Part shown: positions 1-11,903 of the stretch, piece after piece | Position numbering within the stretch: the stretch's first letter is position 1 | Layout: the number at the start of each line of letters is the position of its first letter | Assembly: GCA_028826165.1 (NCBI GenBank) | Contig: JAPDFW010000135.1 | Coordinates: 1-64,000, forward strand | DNA length: 64,000 nt | Direction: 5' to 3' | DNA from: Anaeramoeba ignava | Taxonomy: Eukaryota > Metamonada > Anaeramoebidae | Made by a program: the position numbers and the translations under genes | Notes under the pieces: generated by a model | Database searches by the model: none | The model's input: the letters and a program-made list of their open reading frames with translations, nothing else | What the model was told of the DNA's origin: nothing

Positions 1-3000
1 ATCGAGGAATATTACATCAAATTAATATTTTAGATTCAAAAGGATTAAAAGAAACAGCAAAAATTATTTTTAATTCTATTACTAAAAAAGAAAATCAAAA
101 CCAAAATGAAAATGAAAATGAAAACAAAATACCAAAAAATCTTGCAATAATTTATCAAAATATATATCAAAAACAACAAAAAAAACAAAAAATTAAAAAT
201 CAAAATGAAAATCAAAATCAAATTCAAAATGAAAGTGAAATTGAAAAAAAGAAAAAAAGATATACACAAAATAATTTTTTTGGATTAAGAGATTTTTATT
301 ATTTAGTGAAAATGATTGGATTTAATTTGAAAAATGAAAAAGATAAAAATGAAGGAAAAGTTAGTAAACAAAAAATTTCTGAAATAATTTTAAATTCATT
401 TTCAAGAAATTTTGGAGGAATACCTGAATTTTTCAAAGAAACAATTTTACCATTATTAAAGAAAATGGATATTATAATGAAAATAGAAATGAAAATGAAA
501 ATGAAAATGAAAAAATAAAAAATGGAATGGAACTTGTTATTGATAATTTAGAATCAACAAATGAAGATAATAAACTCTTAACAAGACATATTATGATTCT
601 TTGTGAAAATATTGTAATTTTACCAATAATTATTGAAAAAATCAAAGATAAATTTCCCAAACAAAAAATCAAATTATTATATGGAACTTCTTTTAATGAA
701 GATAAGAAAATCCAAACATATCAAGATTTGAAAAATATTGCTAATTTGATTTCTGAACCAAATATAATTATTCTTTGTAATCAAGAACAACTTTTTGAGC
801 CATTATATGATGTTTTAAATCAAAAATATACTTTTATTGCAGGTAAATTATTTTCACATATTATTTTTGGAGCATCAACAACAAGAGTAAATATTCATCC
901 ACTTTCAAGAATTATTGTAATTATGGAAAAAGAAAGAGCATATCAAAATTTATCTATTGCAGTTTTAAACAGATTTGAAAAACAATTTATAACTTCAAAT
1001 GATTTTTTAAATTCAACAGGAATAGAATTAAGAAAACAATTAAGAAAAAATTTCAAAAATATTGAAAATATAACAAAAACAAAAACAATAACAAAAACAA
1101 TAAGAGAACAAGAATTATTTAAAGGATATTCAGAAAATTTAATTGATTCACTTTCATTCAAATTACAACAAAAACAAAAACAAAATGAAAATGAAAATGA
1201 AAATGAAAATGAAAATGAAAATGAAAATGAAAATCAAAATCAAAATGAAAAAGAAAAAGAAAAAGAAAATGAAAATCAAAAAGAAAATGAAAATCAAGAA
1301 AATCAAAATCAAAATGAATATTTGATAAAAAAATTGGTTTGAAAAATTTCAAAACAGAATCAATTCTTCAAATTCAAAATGAAATTGAAAATGAATAAAA
1401 ATGAAATTGGTTTCAAATTGAAAATGAAATTGAAAATGAAATTGAAAATGAAAATGAAAATGAAATTGAAAATCAAAATCAAAATCAAAATCAAAATCAA
1501 AATCAAAATCAAAATGAAGAAAAAATAATCAAAAATTTAAGAAAATATTTATCACAAAAACCCAAAAATTTGAATGAATTAATTTCACAAATAAATTCTT
1601 CTTCAGAAAATAAAAACAAACATTCAATTATTATTACCAATTCATTATCATCTGAATTAAAAAAGAAAATTCAAAAACAAAATGAATATGAAAATGAATA
1701 TGAATATGATATAATTCAAAATAAATTTTGGAATAAGAATGAATATGAATATGATATAATTCAAATTTCAAATTTTGGAAAAAGAAGTGAATTTGAAAAA
1801 GAAATTCAAAATCAAAATCAAAATCAAAATCAAAATCAAAATGAAAATGAAAATGAAAATGAAAACAAAACAAAAACAAAAAATTGTATTTATTCAAATT
1901 GAAGAAAATGAAAAAGAAGATATTATGAAGAAATTTCAATATATTAAGAATATAATTGAAGAAAATGATATTTTCAATAATCCAAAACAAATTATTATTA
2001 TTATTTTAGTTCATATCTTTTCAAATGAAACAAATTTTAGAATTTGTTTTGAAGAAAAATGGGAAAATTATTATTTAGAAGATTTAAATCCAATTTTTTC
2101 TTTCCCTTCCAAATTCAAATTTTCTTTATCTTCTATTTTTGATCAAATTATTAAATTGAAAATTAACCAAGATGAAAACGTTGAAACTGTTGAAACTGAT
2201 GAAACTGATGAAAATGATGAAAATGATGAAACTGATGAAATTGATGAAAATGATGAAACTGATGAAAATGATGAAACTGATGAAAATGATGAAACTGATG
2301 AAACTGATGAAAATGATGAAATTGATGAAAATGATGAAAATAATGAAAATAATGAAAATAATGAAAAAGAAAAACAAAAAAAGAAAGAAAAAAAAGAAAT
2401 TTTTGAAACACTTTTTGAAATTTCTTTTAATAGATCAAACAAAATCAAAATTGATGAATATGATGAAAAAATCAAAAAATTAATTTACAAGAAATTTCAA
2501 GAAAGTTTTGATTCAAATAAAATTGTTAATCAAGAATGGAAAAGAATTATTGAATTAATTTTAAATAACAGAATTAGAAGTTATTTTGAATCTCTAAATT
2601 CAGTTATTTATAGAAATTGGATTGATTTTTCAATTAAAATAATAATACAAATAATTGAAGAAATTGATAAATTTGGGAATTTAAATTTATATAAAAAAGA
2701 GAAATATTCAAAAGAGATATGGGAAAAATGTTTTGATAAATTTCAAATATTTGAAGTTGATTATAAACAAATAGAAAAAAATCAAAAAATAGAAAAAATT
2801 GAATTTCCATTTAGTTATTATTTCTTTTATTTCCCAGAAAAAATTAATTCTATTTTTGAAGAAATTGGAAAAAAGAAAATATTTTATTCTCCAGAATATT
2901 TAAATGATTTTCTAATTTATTATTTACCACCAGAAGATATAAAAATTTATCAAGAAATCAAAGAAATCAAAGAAATCAAAGAAATTCAAAAAGGATTAAC

Positions 3001-5193
3001 ACATAAAATACTTTCTACTTTTAATTTAGAAAAAGAATCATTTATTGAAATTGAAAAAAGTGAAAATTGGGAAGAATTTATTTCAATTATTAAATGTTAT
3101 AAATTATTAAAAATAATTGAATTTGATATCAAAAATTTGAATTTACAAGATACTCCATTAGAAAATATGATAAAAGAATTTATTAATAATTTATTTAATA
3201 AGATAAAAAATCAAAATTTAAAATATTTTTTGAATCAAATTCCAAAAGATATTCAATTTATCAAAAACAAATTAAACAAAATTTTAACAGAAAAAAGAAA
3301 GAAAAAGAAAAAAAAGAAATTATTGAAATTTGGGAAAAATTAGAACAAATTGAAATTGAAAGAATTTTATTACTTTTCAATATTGATTTTATCAATAATA
3401 ATATATTCAAAGAATTTAAATTTGAAACACCAAAATTTTTAATACAAATAATAGAAAAATGTTATGATACTAACAATACATTATTAATAGAAAATTATAA
3501 ATTCCTAATAAGAATTATAATTGAAGCAAATAATTTTCGATTAAAAAAACAAAAGAAAGAATATTATTCAAAACAAAAAAATAATCAAAATTATATTTCA
3601 TTTTGGAAAAATTTTATAAAAGAATTAATTAAAGAAATACTTAAATCAAAATTAGAAAAATTAGTAAAAGATATTATTAGAGTTTTTGTATTTGAATTAG
3701 AGAAGATTGAAATATCTATTAATCTATTACTATCAAAAAATATAAAATTAAATAATGAACTTTCTCATTCAAATATTTTAGCTGAAAAATATCTTGAATA
3801 TAAAATAAATCAAATTCAAAATGAAATTCAAAATCAAAAAAGAAAAGGATATATAATAAAAACTGAAATTAATCAAGAAATTAAAAAAGAAATTAACAAA
3901 AACAATCAAGAAATTGAGAAAAGTAATGAAAAAATTAAAGATCAATTTGAAAAAATTACAAAATTTAGATGTGAATTATTTTTAATAAATCAAGAGAAAA
4001 CAAATCAATTTGATAATATCAAAAATTTGATAAACAAATTCAAAAATACTAATAAAGCAGAAATTAATTTATATGATGAAGCAAGAAATGAAAAAGATTT
4101 ATTATTTAAAATATATAATTCTAAATCACAAACACAAAAAGAAAATGAAAAAGAAAATGAAAATTGAAAAAGAAAAAAATGAAAAAGAAAATGAAATTGA
4201 AAAAGAAATTGAAAAAGAAAATAAAATTATATTTTTAAGATTTTCACGATTTATTAAATTGATTCAATTTTTTGAAAACGAAAATCAAAATCAAATTCAA
4301 ATTCAAATTCAAAATGAAAATGAAAATGAAAATGAAAATGAAAATCAAAAAATATTATTTATTGAAATTTTAAATGAATTAGAAAAATTAATTGAAATAT
4401 TTGATTTAAAATTAGAAAATATTTTGGAATTTATTCAAAAATTTATTCAAAAACAAAACCAAAATCAAAAGAAATACAAAGAGAAATACAAAGAGAAATA
4501 CAAAGAGAAATACAAAGAGAAATACAAAAAGAAAAACAAAAAGAAGATATTTCAACAAAATTACCAAAAAATTGGATATGGAATTCTATTCCAAAAATAG
4601 GAATTAATTCTTTAATTTTATTATTTGAAAGATTAAAAAATGAAAATCAAATTCAAAATGAAAATCAAATTCAAATTCAAAATCAAAATCAAATTCAAAT
4701 TCAAAATCAAATTCAAATCCAAAATCAAAATGAAATTGAAAATGAAAAAATCAAAAAAGAATTTCCAATAACATGGTTTTATATCAGAAATCAAGAATTA
4801 TTTGAAATATTTTCAAGATTTAAAACATTTTTTAAAATAGGAATTTCTATTTTAAATTTAGATTTAAAATCAATTATTATTTTATCAAATAAAAAAACCG
4901 AAATTCAAAATCAAAATCAAAATCAAATTCAAAATCAAAATCAAATTCAAATTCAAAATCAAAATCAAATCAAATTCAAAATCAAAATCAAAATCAAAAT
5001 CAAATCAAAATCAAAATCAAAATCAAAATCAAAATCAAAAAAATGAAAATGAAAATGAAAATGAAAGTGAAAATGAAAGTGAAAGTAAAAGTAAAAGTAA
5101 AAGTAAAAGTAAAAGTAAAAGTAAAAGTAAAAGTAAAAGTAAAAGTAAAAGTAAAAGTAAAAGTAAAAGTAAAAGTAAAAGTAAAAGTGAAAG

Positions 5194-5226
<33 letters not shown>

Positions 5227-5230
5227 AATG

Positions 5231-5261
<31 letters not shown>

Positions 5262-6536
5262 AAATGAAAGTGAAAATGAAAATGAAAATGAAAATCAAAT
5301 TCAAAATCAAAATCAAATTCAAATTCAAAATGAAGATGAAAAAAAGAAAGAAAGATATTTATCAGAAACAAAACTTGATGAATTTTGTAAACAATTAGAA
5401 CTTGAAGAATATTATTGTGATGATTTTTGTTATGTTTGGAATCAATATTATTTACATAAATCAAATGAAAAAATTATATTAATTTCACCTCAAACAAAAT
5501 TAAAAGAAATTAATGAAAGTAAAACATTTCTAAATATATTTGGATATTTCATTCAAAAATATAACAAAATGATAAAAATATTAAAAGAAAATTTTCCATC
5601 AACAAATTTCCAAATTTCTTATAAAAAAGAAATTGAATTAATCAATGAACAACAATTTCCAAAAATTTTAGAAATTAAAAAAAATGAAATTAATTCATTT
5701 ATTCAAGAAAACTTAATTGAAGAAATTTCATCACTTCATTTAATTGAAAATTTTATTCAAAATAAATTCAAAAATATAAGATTTCAAGAATTACAAATTA
5801 AATCATCAAAATTTGAAGAAAAAACAATGAAAATTGAAAAGAAAAATTAAAAGAAAAATTAAACCAAATCAAAAATAAATTTGAAAAAGATAAATTTGAA
5901 CAATATAAATTAAGTTATAAATTAAGAAAAGATATTATTCAAGAATTAGAACATTTTAGAATATTACCTAATTCTATTTATTATATTGTTAATTTGATAG
6001 AATTTTTATTAAAAAAAGAATTTAAAAAAGAAGAAGAAATTAATAAATGGAAAAATCTTAAAATTAAAACAATTATTACAACAAAAAAAATTGGAAAACA
6101 AATTGAAAATCAAATTCCAAAATTTATACATTCCATTTTATTTGGAATTATAAAACATTATATTAATGAATGCCCAAAATTTGCAAATATAGAAATGAAT
6201 AAATTAATTGATTTATATGAATCACTTTTAGAATATTATTTTGATCCTTGTGAAAAAGTTCATTCAAAATTTAAAAAACATCTTTCACATCAACAAAAAA
6301 AAGAAGTAATTAAATTTTTTGAAGAAGAAGAATCAAATATACAAAAAAATATATTAGAAAATATATTAAAAAGAATTGAAAATTTAAAAATTGAAAATAA
6401 TGCAGAAACCAAAAAGATATTTAGTTCAAAAGATTATGCATTATTTCAAAGATTACCAGAATCTTTTAAAGAACTTAAATTAAAATATATTATTCATTTC
6501 TATCAAATTTGTCACAAATTTTATCAAAAAAAATAA
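1..6536 (+). CDS. RNF213/mysterin-like giant AAA+ protein, 3' part, frame-broken
   Basis: The gene enters from the left edge and ends with TAA near 6536. Pieces in changing frames match human RNF213 in order: FFGLRDFYYLVK (about 275-310), LLTRHIMILCEN (about 575-610), an LYDVLNQKY block followed by IHPLSRIIVIMEKE and VLNRFEKQF (about 800-990), then HIFSNETNFR...EKWENYYLEDL (about 2010-2085). RNF213 is a cytosolic AAA+ ATPase and E3 ligase acting on lipid droplets and intracellular microbes. No Cys/His-rich RING finger is visible in any segment, so E3 activity by the RING route is not supported. Frames change at about 470-500, 1325-1345, 1395-1500, 1860-1890, 3295-3315, 4140-4165, 4440-4540, 5000-5240 and 5840-5850, each inside GAAAAT, CAAAAT or poly-A tracts. 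Between breaks the reading is stop-free for hundreds of codons. This is either a decaying copy or a real gene with assembly indels. Family assignment is firm; integrity is not. Confidence 0.75.
4895..5300 (+). repeat. Hexanucleotide tract within the RNF213-like gene (CAAAAT, AAAAGT, GAAAGT units)
   Basis: About 400 bases of 6-bp units drift from CAAAAT through AAAAGT to GAAAGT and GAAAAT. Depending on frame they encode Gln-Asn, Ser-Lys, Ser-Glu or Asn-Glu dipeptides. The flanking unique sequence is in different frames on the two sides, so at least one non-triplet length change lies inside. Confidence 0.85.
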
Positions 6537-6840
6537 AAAGAATTTCAATAATCAATTCAATAATCAATTCAATAATCAATTCAATAATCAATTCAAAAAT
6601 CAATTCAATAATCAATCCAATAAAAAAAAAAAAAAAGAAAAAGAAAAAAATTATTTTTAAATCTTTTTTTCAATTCAAATCAAATAAAAAATAAAAACAA
6701 AAACAAATTTTTCAATTTAATAAACAAAAATAAAAATTGGAAATAGAAATTATTAATAATTAAATTTAAATTCTTTATTATTAAATAAATTAAGAAAAAA
6801 AACAATTATTATTTATTATTAAATTTTATTTAATTTTTTT
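6537..6840. other. AT-rich intergenic stretch after the RNF213-like gene
   Basis: It contains a run of about seven units of roughly 12 bases (CAATTCAATAAT-like) at 6548-6620, then poly-A and A/T-rich DNA leading into the satellite. I see no gene. Confidence 0.7.
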
Positions 6841-8290
6841 GATATTTAATTAATAAAATATTTTAATTAATTTTATAAACAAAATGGAAATAGATTTAAA
6901 TTAAATATTAATTTAAAATTAATTTTTATTTTATATTTATAAATAAAATTTAATTACTAGAAATATATTATTATTAATTTAATTTTTGATATTTAATTAA
7001 TAAAATATTTTAATTAATTTTTAAACAGAATGGAAATAGATTTAAATTAAATATTAATTTGAAATTAATTTTTATTTTATATTTATAAATAAAATTAAAA
7101 TTAGAAAGATATTTTTATTAATTAATTTCTTGATATTTAATTAATAAAATATTTTAATTAATTTTATAAACAGAATGGAAATAGATTTAAATTAAATATT
7201 AATTTGAAATTAATTTTTATTTTATATTTATAAATAAAATTAATACAAAGAAATATATTTTTATTAATTAATTTTTTGATATTTAATTAATAAAATATTT
7301 TAATTAATTTTTTAAACAGAATGGAAATAGATTTAAATTAAATATTAATTTGAAATTAATTTTTATTTTATATTTATAAATAAAATTAATACAAAGAAAT
7401 ATATTATTATTAATTAATTTTTGATATTTAATTAATAAAATATTTTAATTAATTTTATAAAAGAATGGAAATAGATTTGAATTAAATATTAATTTAAAAT
7501 TAATTTTTATTTTATATTTATAAATAAAATTAATACTAAAGAAATATATTATTATTAATTAATTTTTGATATTTAATTAATAAAATATTTTAATTAATTT
7601 TATAAACAAAATGGAAATAGATTTAAATTAAATATTAATTTAAAATTAATTTTATTTTATAAATAAGAATAGATTTGAATTAAATAAATTTAATACAAGA
7701 AAATATATTATTATTAATTAATTTTTGATATTTAATTAATAAAATATTTTAATTAATTTTTAAACAGAATGGAAATAGATTTAAATTAAATATTAATTTA
7801 AAATTAATTTTTATTTTATATTTATAAATAAAATTAATACAAAGAAATATATTTTTATTAATTAATTTTTGATATTTAATTAATAAAATATTTTAATTAA
7901 TTTTTAAACAGAATGGAAATAGATTTGAATTAAATATTAATTTAAAATTAATTTTTATTTTATATTTATAAATAAAATTAATACAAAGAAAATATATTTT
8001 TATTAATTAATTTTTGATATTTAATTAATAAAATATTTTAATTAATTTTTAAACAGAATGGAAATAGATTTAAATTTAATATTAATTTGAAATTAATTTT
8101 TATTTTATTTTTATAAATAAATTTAATTATTATATTATTATTAATTAATTTTTGATATTTAATTAATAAAATATTTTAATTAATTTTATAAACAGAATAA
8201 ATATATTTAAATTTAAATATTAAAAAATAATTTATATTTTATATTTATAAATAAAATTAATACTAAAAAATGGAATAAATAAATGGAAAA
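6841..8290. repeat. ~145-bp tandem satellite, ten copies
   Basis: The marker GATATTTAATTAATAAAATA begins at 6841, 6988, 7132, 7278, 7423, 7568, 7728, 7871, 8016 and 8153. Spacings are 137-160 and mostly 143-147. Each unit also holds TTTAAACAGAATGGAAATAG, an inverted-repeat-rich A/T core and AAATATAT near its end. The last copy is the most divergent. No reading frame crosses the units. The period is close to one nucleosome. Confidence 0.95.
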
Positions 8291-8480
8291 AATTTTAAAA
8301 AAAAATAAAAAAGAAATTTTTTCGAATGAAAAAAAAAATTTAACAAAAAATTTAAATTAAAAAATAAAATAAAAATAAAAAGAAAAAATTTAATTAATTT
8401 TATTTTCATTCTTTTTCTTTTTTAATAATTTTTTATTATTTTAAATTTAAATTTTTTAAAAACTAAAACAAAAAAACAAA

Positions 8481-9059
8481 ATGCAATCAATTAAATGTGT
8501 AGTTGTTGGAGATGGAGCAGTTGGTAAAACATGTTTATTAATATCATATACAACAAATGCATTTCCAGGAGAATATATACCAACAGTATTTGATAATTAT
8601 TCAGCCAATGTAATGGTAGATGGAAAACCAATCAATTTAGGATTATGGGATACAGCAGGACAAGAAGATTACGATAGATTAAGACCATTATCATATCCAC
8701 AAACGGATGTATTTTTGATCTGCTTTTCATTGATTTCACCTTCTTCTTTTGAAAACGTTAGAGCTAAATGGGTTCCTGAAATTCATCATCATTGTTCTAA
8801 TGTTCCAATGATTCTTGTTGGTACTAAGCTTGATTTGAGAGATGACCAAGATACTATCATGAAACTTGAAGAAAAAGGTTTATCTCCTATTAGTTATCAA
8901 GCTGGTATGGATATGGCTAAAGAAATTAAAGCGGTTAAATATTTGGAATGTTCTGCTTTGACTCAAAAAAATTTGAAAACTGTTTTTGATGAATCTATTC
9001 GTGCTGTTCTTTCTCCTGTTAAACCTGATAAACCAAAAAAGAAATGCTCTATTTTATAA
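8481..9059 (+). CDS. Rac-type Rho GTPase
   Basis: This is an intact, intronless 192-residue protein of normal Rac length. The P-loop GDGAVGKT is at residues 10-17, the switch I effector loop YIPTVFDNY at 32-40, the switch [13 protein letters not shown] from 57, the base-specificity motif TKLD at 115-118, and SAL near 158. The C terminus is Lys-rich with the CAAX box CSIL, predicting geranylgeranylation and membrane attachment. Gly12, Thr35 and Gln61 equivalents are present, so it should switch normally. Rac proteins drive actin assembly, which suits an amoeboid cell. The start is the first ATG, preceded by an A-rich leader and a T-rich tract with TTTTCATTC about 75 bases upstream. GTPase and Rac assignment are near certain; the exact paralogue is not. 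Confidence 0.97.
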   Translation: MQSIKCVVVGDGAVGKTCLLISYTTNAFPGEYIPTVFDNYSANVMVDGKPINLGLWDTAGQEDYDRLRPLSYPQTDVFLICFSLISPSSFENVRAKWVPEIHHHCSNVPMILVGTKLDLRDDQDTIMKLEEKGLSPISYQAGMDMAKEIKAVKYLECSALTQKNLKTVFDESIRAVLSPVKPDKPKKKCSIL

Positions 9060-9330
9060 TTTTCTTTTTTTTTTTAAAAACAAAGAAAACAAAAATTTTA
9101 ATAAAATATCTTGTTATTGAAAAATCAAAAAAATATATTTTAATTTTTGTTCCACTTTTTTTCTTTTTTTTAAAATTAAAAATTAAAAATTAAAAATTAA
9201 AAATTAAAAATTAAAAATTAAAAATTAAAAATTAAAAATTAAAAATTAAATTCTTTTGGAATTTATTCTGTTTTATTATTGATTTTTTAAATTGAAAAAA
9301 AAAATTTTTTTAAACTAAAATTGAATAAAA
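9060..9330. other. Convergent 3' region between Rac and Tom40, with heptamer repeat
   Basis: The gap separates two stop codons facing each other. It contains about eleven copies of AAATTAA-type heptamers at 9172-9249. No gene is seen. Confidence 0.8.
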
Positions 9331-11627
9331 TTAAACACCAGGTCCAACTCTTAAACCATATCCAAAAAGATAAGTATTAGAAATATAATCAATTTCAGCA
9401 CTTAATTTAAAAGAAATAAGAGGATGAAGCATTTGTTCAAGAAGTGTTGAAATTTTTCCATTTGAATTAATTTGTCCACCAACTCTCATCTAAAGTTCAA
9501 TTCCATCCAATTTTTGGATTAATATAAAAAAATAATTTAATTTTTGGATTAAAATAATTTATTAATTTAAATTTTTGGATTAAAATAATTAATTAATTTT
9601 TTGGATTAAATTAATTAAATTAATTAAATTTTTGGATTAAATTAATTTTTGGAATAAAATAAATAATTAAATTTTGGATTAAATTAATTAAATTTTTGGA
9701 TTAAATTAATTAAATTTTTGAATTAAAATAATTAATTTAATTTTTGGATTAAATTAATTAATTAAATTTTTGAATTAAAATAATTAATTTAATTTTTGGA
9801 TTAAATTAATTAATTAATTTTTTGAATTAAATTAATTAAATTTTTTAGATTAAAATAAATAAATTAATTAAATTTTTGGATTTAAATTAATTTTTAAATA
9901 ATTAATTTTTTGGATTTAAATAATTAAAAACAAACTTGGCGCAAGGAATATAAATAACCAACATTCATAGCACTTAAACCATTTTCAATATTATAAATAA
10001 ACTCAGCAGCTAAACCAACTCTTGGAGTAATTTTTTGAACATAATTTGTAGAAAAATGTTTAACAGGAAAAGTAGAAAAACTTGAAGTGAAAATAAAATT
10101 ATGAGTAAAATAACGACTTGCAAAAATAATAGCTGAAGTTTTCATATTGTGATAATAAACAAATTCCATTCCAGCACTAAAACGAGGAGTTATTGATTGA
10201 AGATAAGATAATCCGAATGCTTTGTTTGGTTTCAATTTTGATTGAATTGTGAAATCTTCTCCATAATATTCTAAATCTGCTCCAAGTGTATCTTCGGAAT
10301 CTTCTTGTTTTTTTCCTGCTATTTGTGTGTATATTGTTGTTAGAAATTTCCTTCCAAATTGTTGAATATATCTTGCAAATACTGTTCCATCTCCTTTTCT
10401 GTTTCCTATTAAAGCGTACTTTATAAAATTGAATTTATAAATGAATTTGAATTTATAATTGAATTTATAATTGAATTTGAATTTATAATTGAATTTGTAA
10501 TTGAATTTGTAATTGAATTTGAATTTATAATTGAATTTGAATTTATAATTGAATTTATAATTGAATTTGAATTTATAATTGAATTTATAATTGAATTTAT
10601 ATTTGAATTTGAATTTATAAATGAATTTGAATTTATAAATGAATTTGAATTTATAATTGAATTTGAATTTATAATTGAATTTGAATTTATAATTGAATTT
10701 GTAATTGAATTTGAATTTATAATTGAATTTGAATTTATAATTGAATTTATAATTGAATTTGAATTTATAATTGAATTTATAATTGAATTTATATTTGAAT
10801 TTGAATTTATAAATGAATTTGAATTTATAATTGAATTTGAATTTATAATTGAATTTGAATTTATAATTGAATTTGAATTTATAATTGAATTTGAATTTAT
10901 AATTGAATTTGAATTTGAATTTATAATTGAATTTATAATTGAATTTGAATTTATAATTGAATTTGAATTTATAATTGAATTTGAATTTATAATTGAATTT
11001 GAATTTATAATTGAATTTGAATTTATAATTGAATTTATATTTATAATTGAATTTATAAATGAATTTGAATTTATAAATGAATTTATAATTGAATTTGAAT
11101 TTATAAATGAATTTATAATTGAATTTGAATTTATAATTGAATTTTAATTTATAATTGAATTTATAATTGAATTTGAATTTATAATTGAATTTATATTTAT
11201 AATTGAAGTTATAATTGAATTCAAAGTTATAATTGAATTTGAATTTATAAATCAAACTTTTCTTCATCAAATTGTTTCAAAAAAAAATTTTTTTTTCTTT
11301 CTTTTTTTTTGAATTTTTAAATTTTCAAAAAAAAATATAAAAATAACAAACTTTTTCTTGAACATAATTAGCACCAAAAGTATAAGAAGGTTCTTCACGT
11401 AAAGAACCCATTGATAAAGCATGAGTTAAACCAAAAGATTGATTCATTTGTTGATTAACTTCAAGTCTAAAACCATCAAAAGTTTCAACATTAAGAATTT
11501 GAGTTGATTCTTTACAAAATTGTTCAAATTTTCCTGGATTTGTTAATTTAAATGTGTTTTCTAATGGGATTTCTACTTTTGTTTCTTGATTTATACTTTC
11601 TTTTGTTTTTTTAATTTGATTTCCCAT
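9331..11627 (-). CDS. TOM40: Tom40, outer-membrane protein import pore
   Basis: Three exons at 11627-11352, 10418-9936 and 9489-9331 join in phase 0 with GT-AG borders and give a protein of about 305 residues. Tom40 is the beta-barrel through which nuclear-encoded proteins enter mitochondria and related organelles. Exon 1 carries NPGKFEQFCKE followed by the first strands, including LTHALSMGS. Exon 2 carries TLGADLEYYGEDF and GLSYLQSITPRFSAGMEF, both typical of Tom40 rather than VDAC. Exon 3 carries VGGQINSNGKISTLLEQ and the C-terminal strand ending GYGLRVG. It is shorter than human or yeast Tom40, as expected for reduced anaerobic organelles. The first exon is preceded by a T-rich TTTTTCATTTTTTTCATTTT tract. 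Both introns are repeat arrays; reading through the first gives a spurious KFNYKF-rich extension. Confidence 0.93.
9490..9935 (-). repeat. Tom40 intron 2, TTTTTGGATTAAA-type repeats
   Basis: This 446-base intron runs between GT at 9935 and AG at 9490 on the minus strand. It consists of imperfect 15-25 base units containing TTTTTGGATTAAA and AATTAATT on the plus strand. Confidence 0.88.
10419..11351 (-). repeat. Tom40 intron 1, GAATTTATAATT array
   Basis: This 933-base intron is built from about 10435 to 11260 of 12- and 18-base combinations of GAATTT, GAATTTATAATT and GAATTTATAAAT. All units are multiples of six, so the array is open as Lys-Phe-Asn-Tyr in one frame. Splice borders and Tom40 homology on both sides show that it is not translated. 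Confidence 0.9.
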
Positions 11628-11903
11628 TTTGTTTTTTTTTTTTAATTTAAAAATGAAAATGAAAAAAATGAAAAAAATATTTTTTTTAATTTTTTAATTT
11701 TGTTAATTTTCTGGTTTTTTTTTTTATTCCACTTTTTTACTTATAATTTCCACTTTTTAAAAAATGTTTTTTATTAAATTATTTTACGAAGAAAATTCAT
11801 AATAATTCATTAATTAATTGCAATTAAAATGACCAAAAAAAAGAAAAGAAAAAAAGAAAAGAAAAGTAAAAAAGAAAAGAAATTTTAAATTTTAAATTTT
11901 AAT
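11628..11903 (-). promoter_or_regulatory. Tom40 upstream region with TCATTTT elements
   Basis: It lies between the Tom40 start and the stop of the next minus-strand gene. On the minus strand two or three TTTTTCATTTTT elements occur within about 60 bases of the ATG, followed by an A-rich leader. No TATA box is recognisable in this base composition. Confidence 0.5.

Noticed and set aside
470-5850. Programmed ribosomal frameshifting in the RNF213-like gene
   Set aside because: About nine shifts of different direction at low-complexity tracts, without a common slippery site, fit indels better than recoding. Similar breaks occur only at repeats in other genes.
6841-8290. Possible CRISPR array
   Set aside because: Repeats are about 145 bases with homologous sequence between markers, so there are no unique spacers, and the genome is eukaryotic.
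8481-9059. Recent lateral transfer of the intronless Rac gene
   Set aside because: It is an ordinary eukaryotic Rac. Intronless genes are common here (the lipase and surface protein are too), and its higher GC simply reflects strong protein constraint.
9924-11270. A 448-residue open frame beginning with hundreds of KFNYKF residues and ending in Tom40 sequence
   Set aside because: The repetitive part is the Tom40 intron. GT at 11351 and AG before 10418 join two Tom40 exons in phase, and the repeat has no place in the protein.
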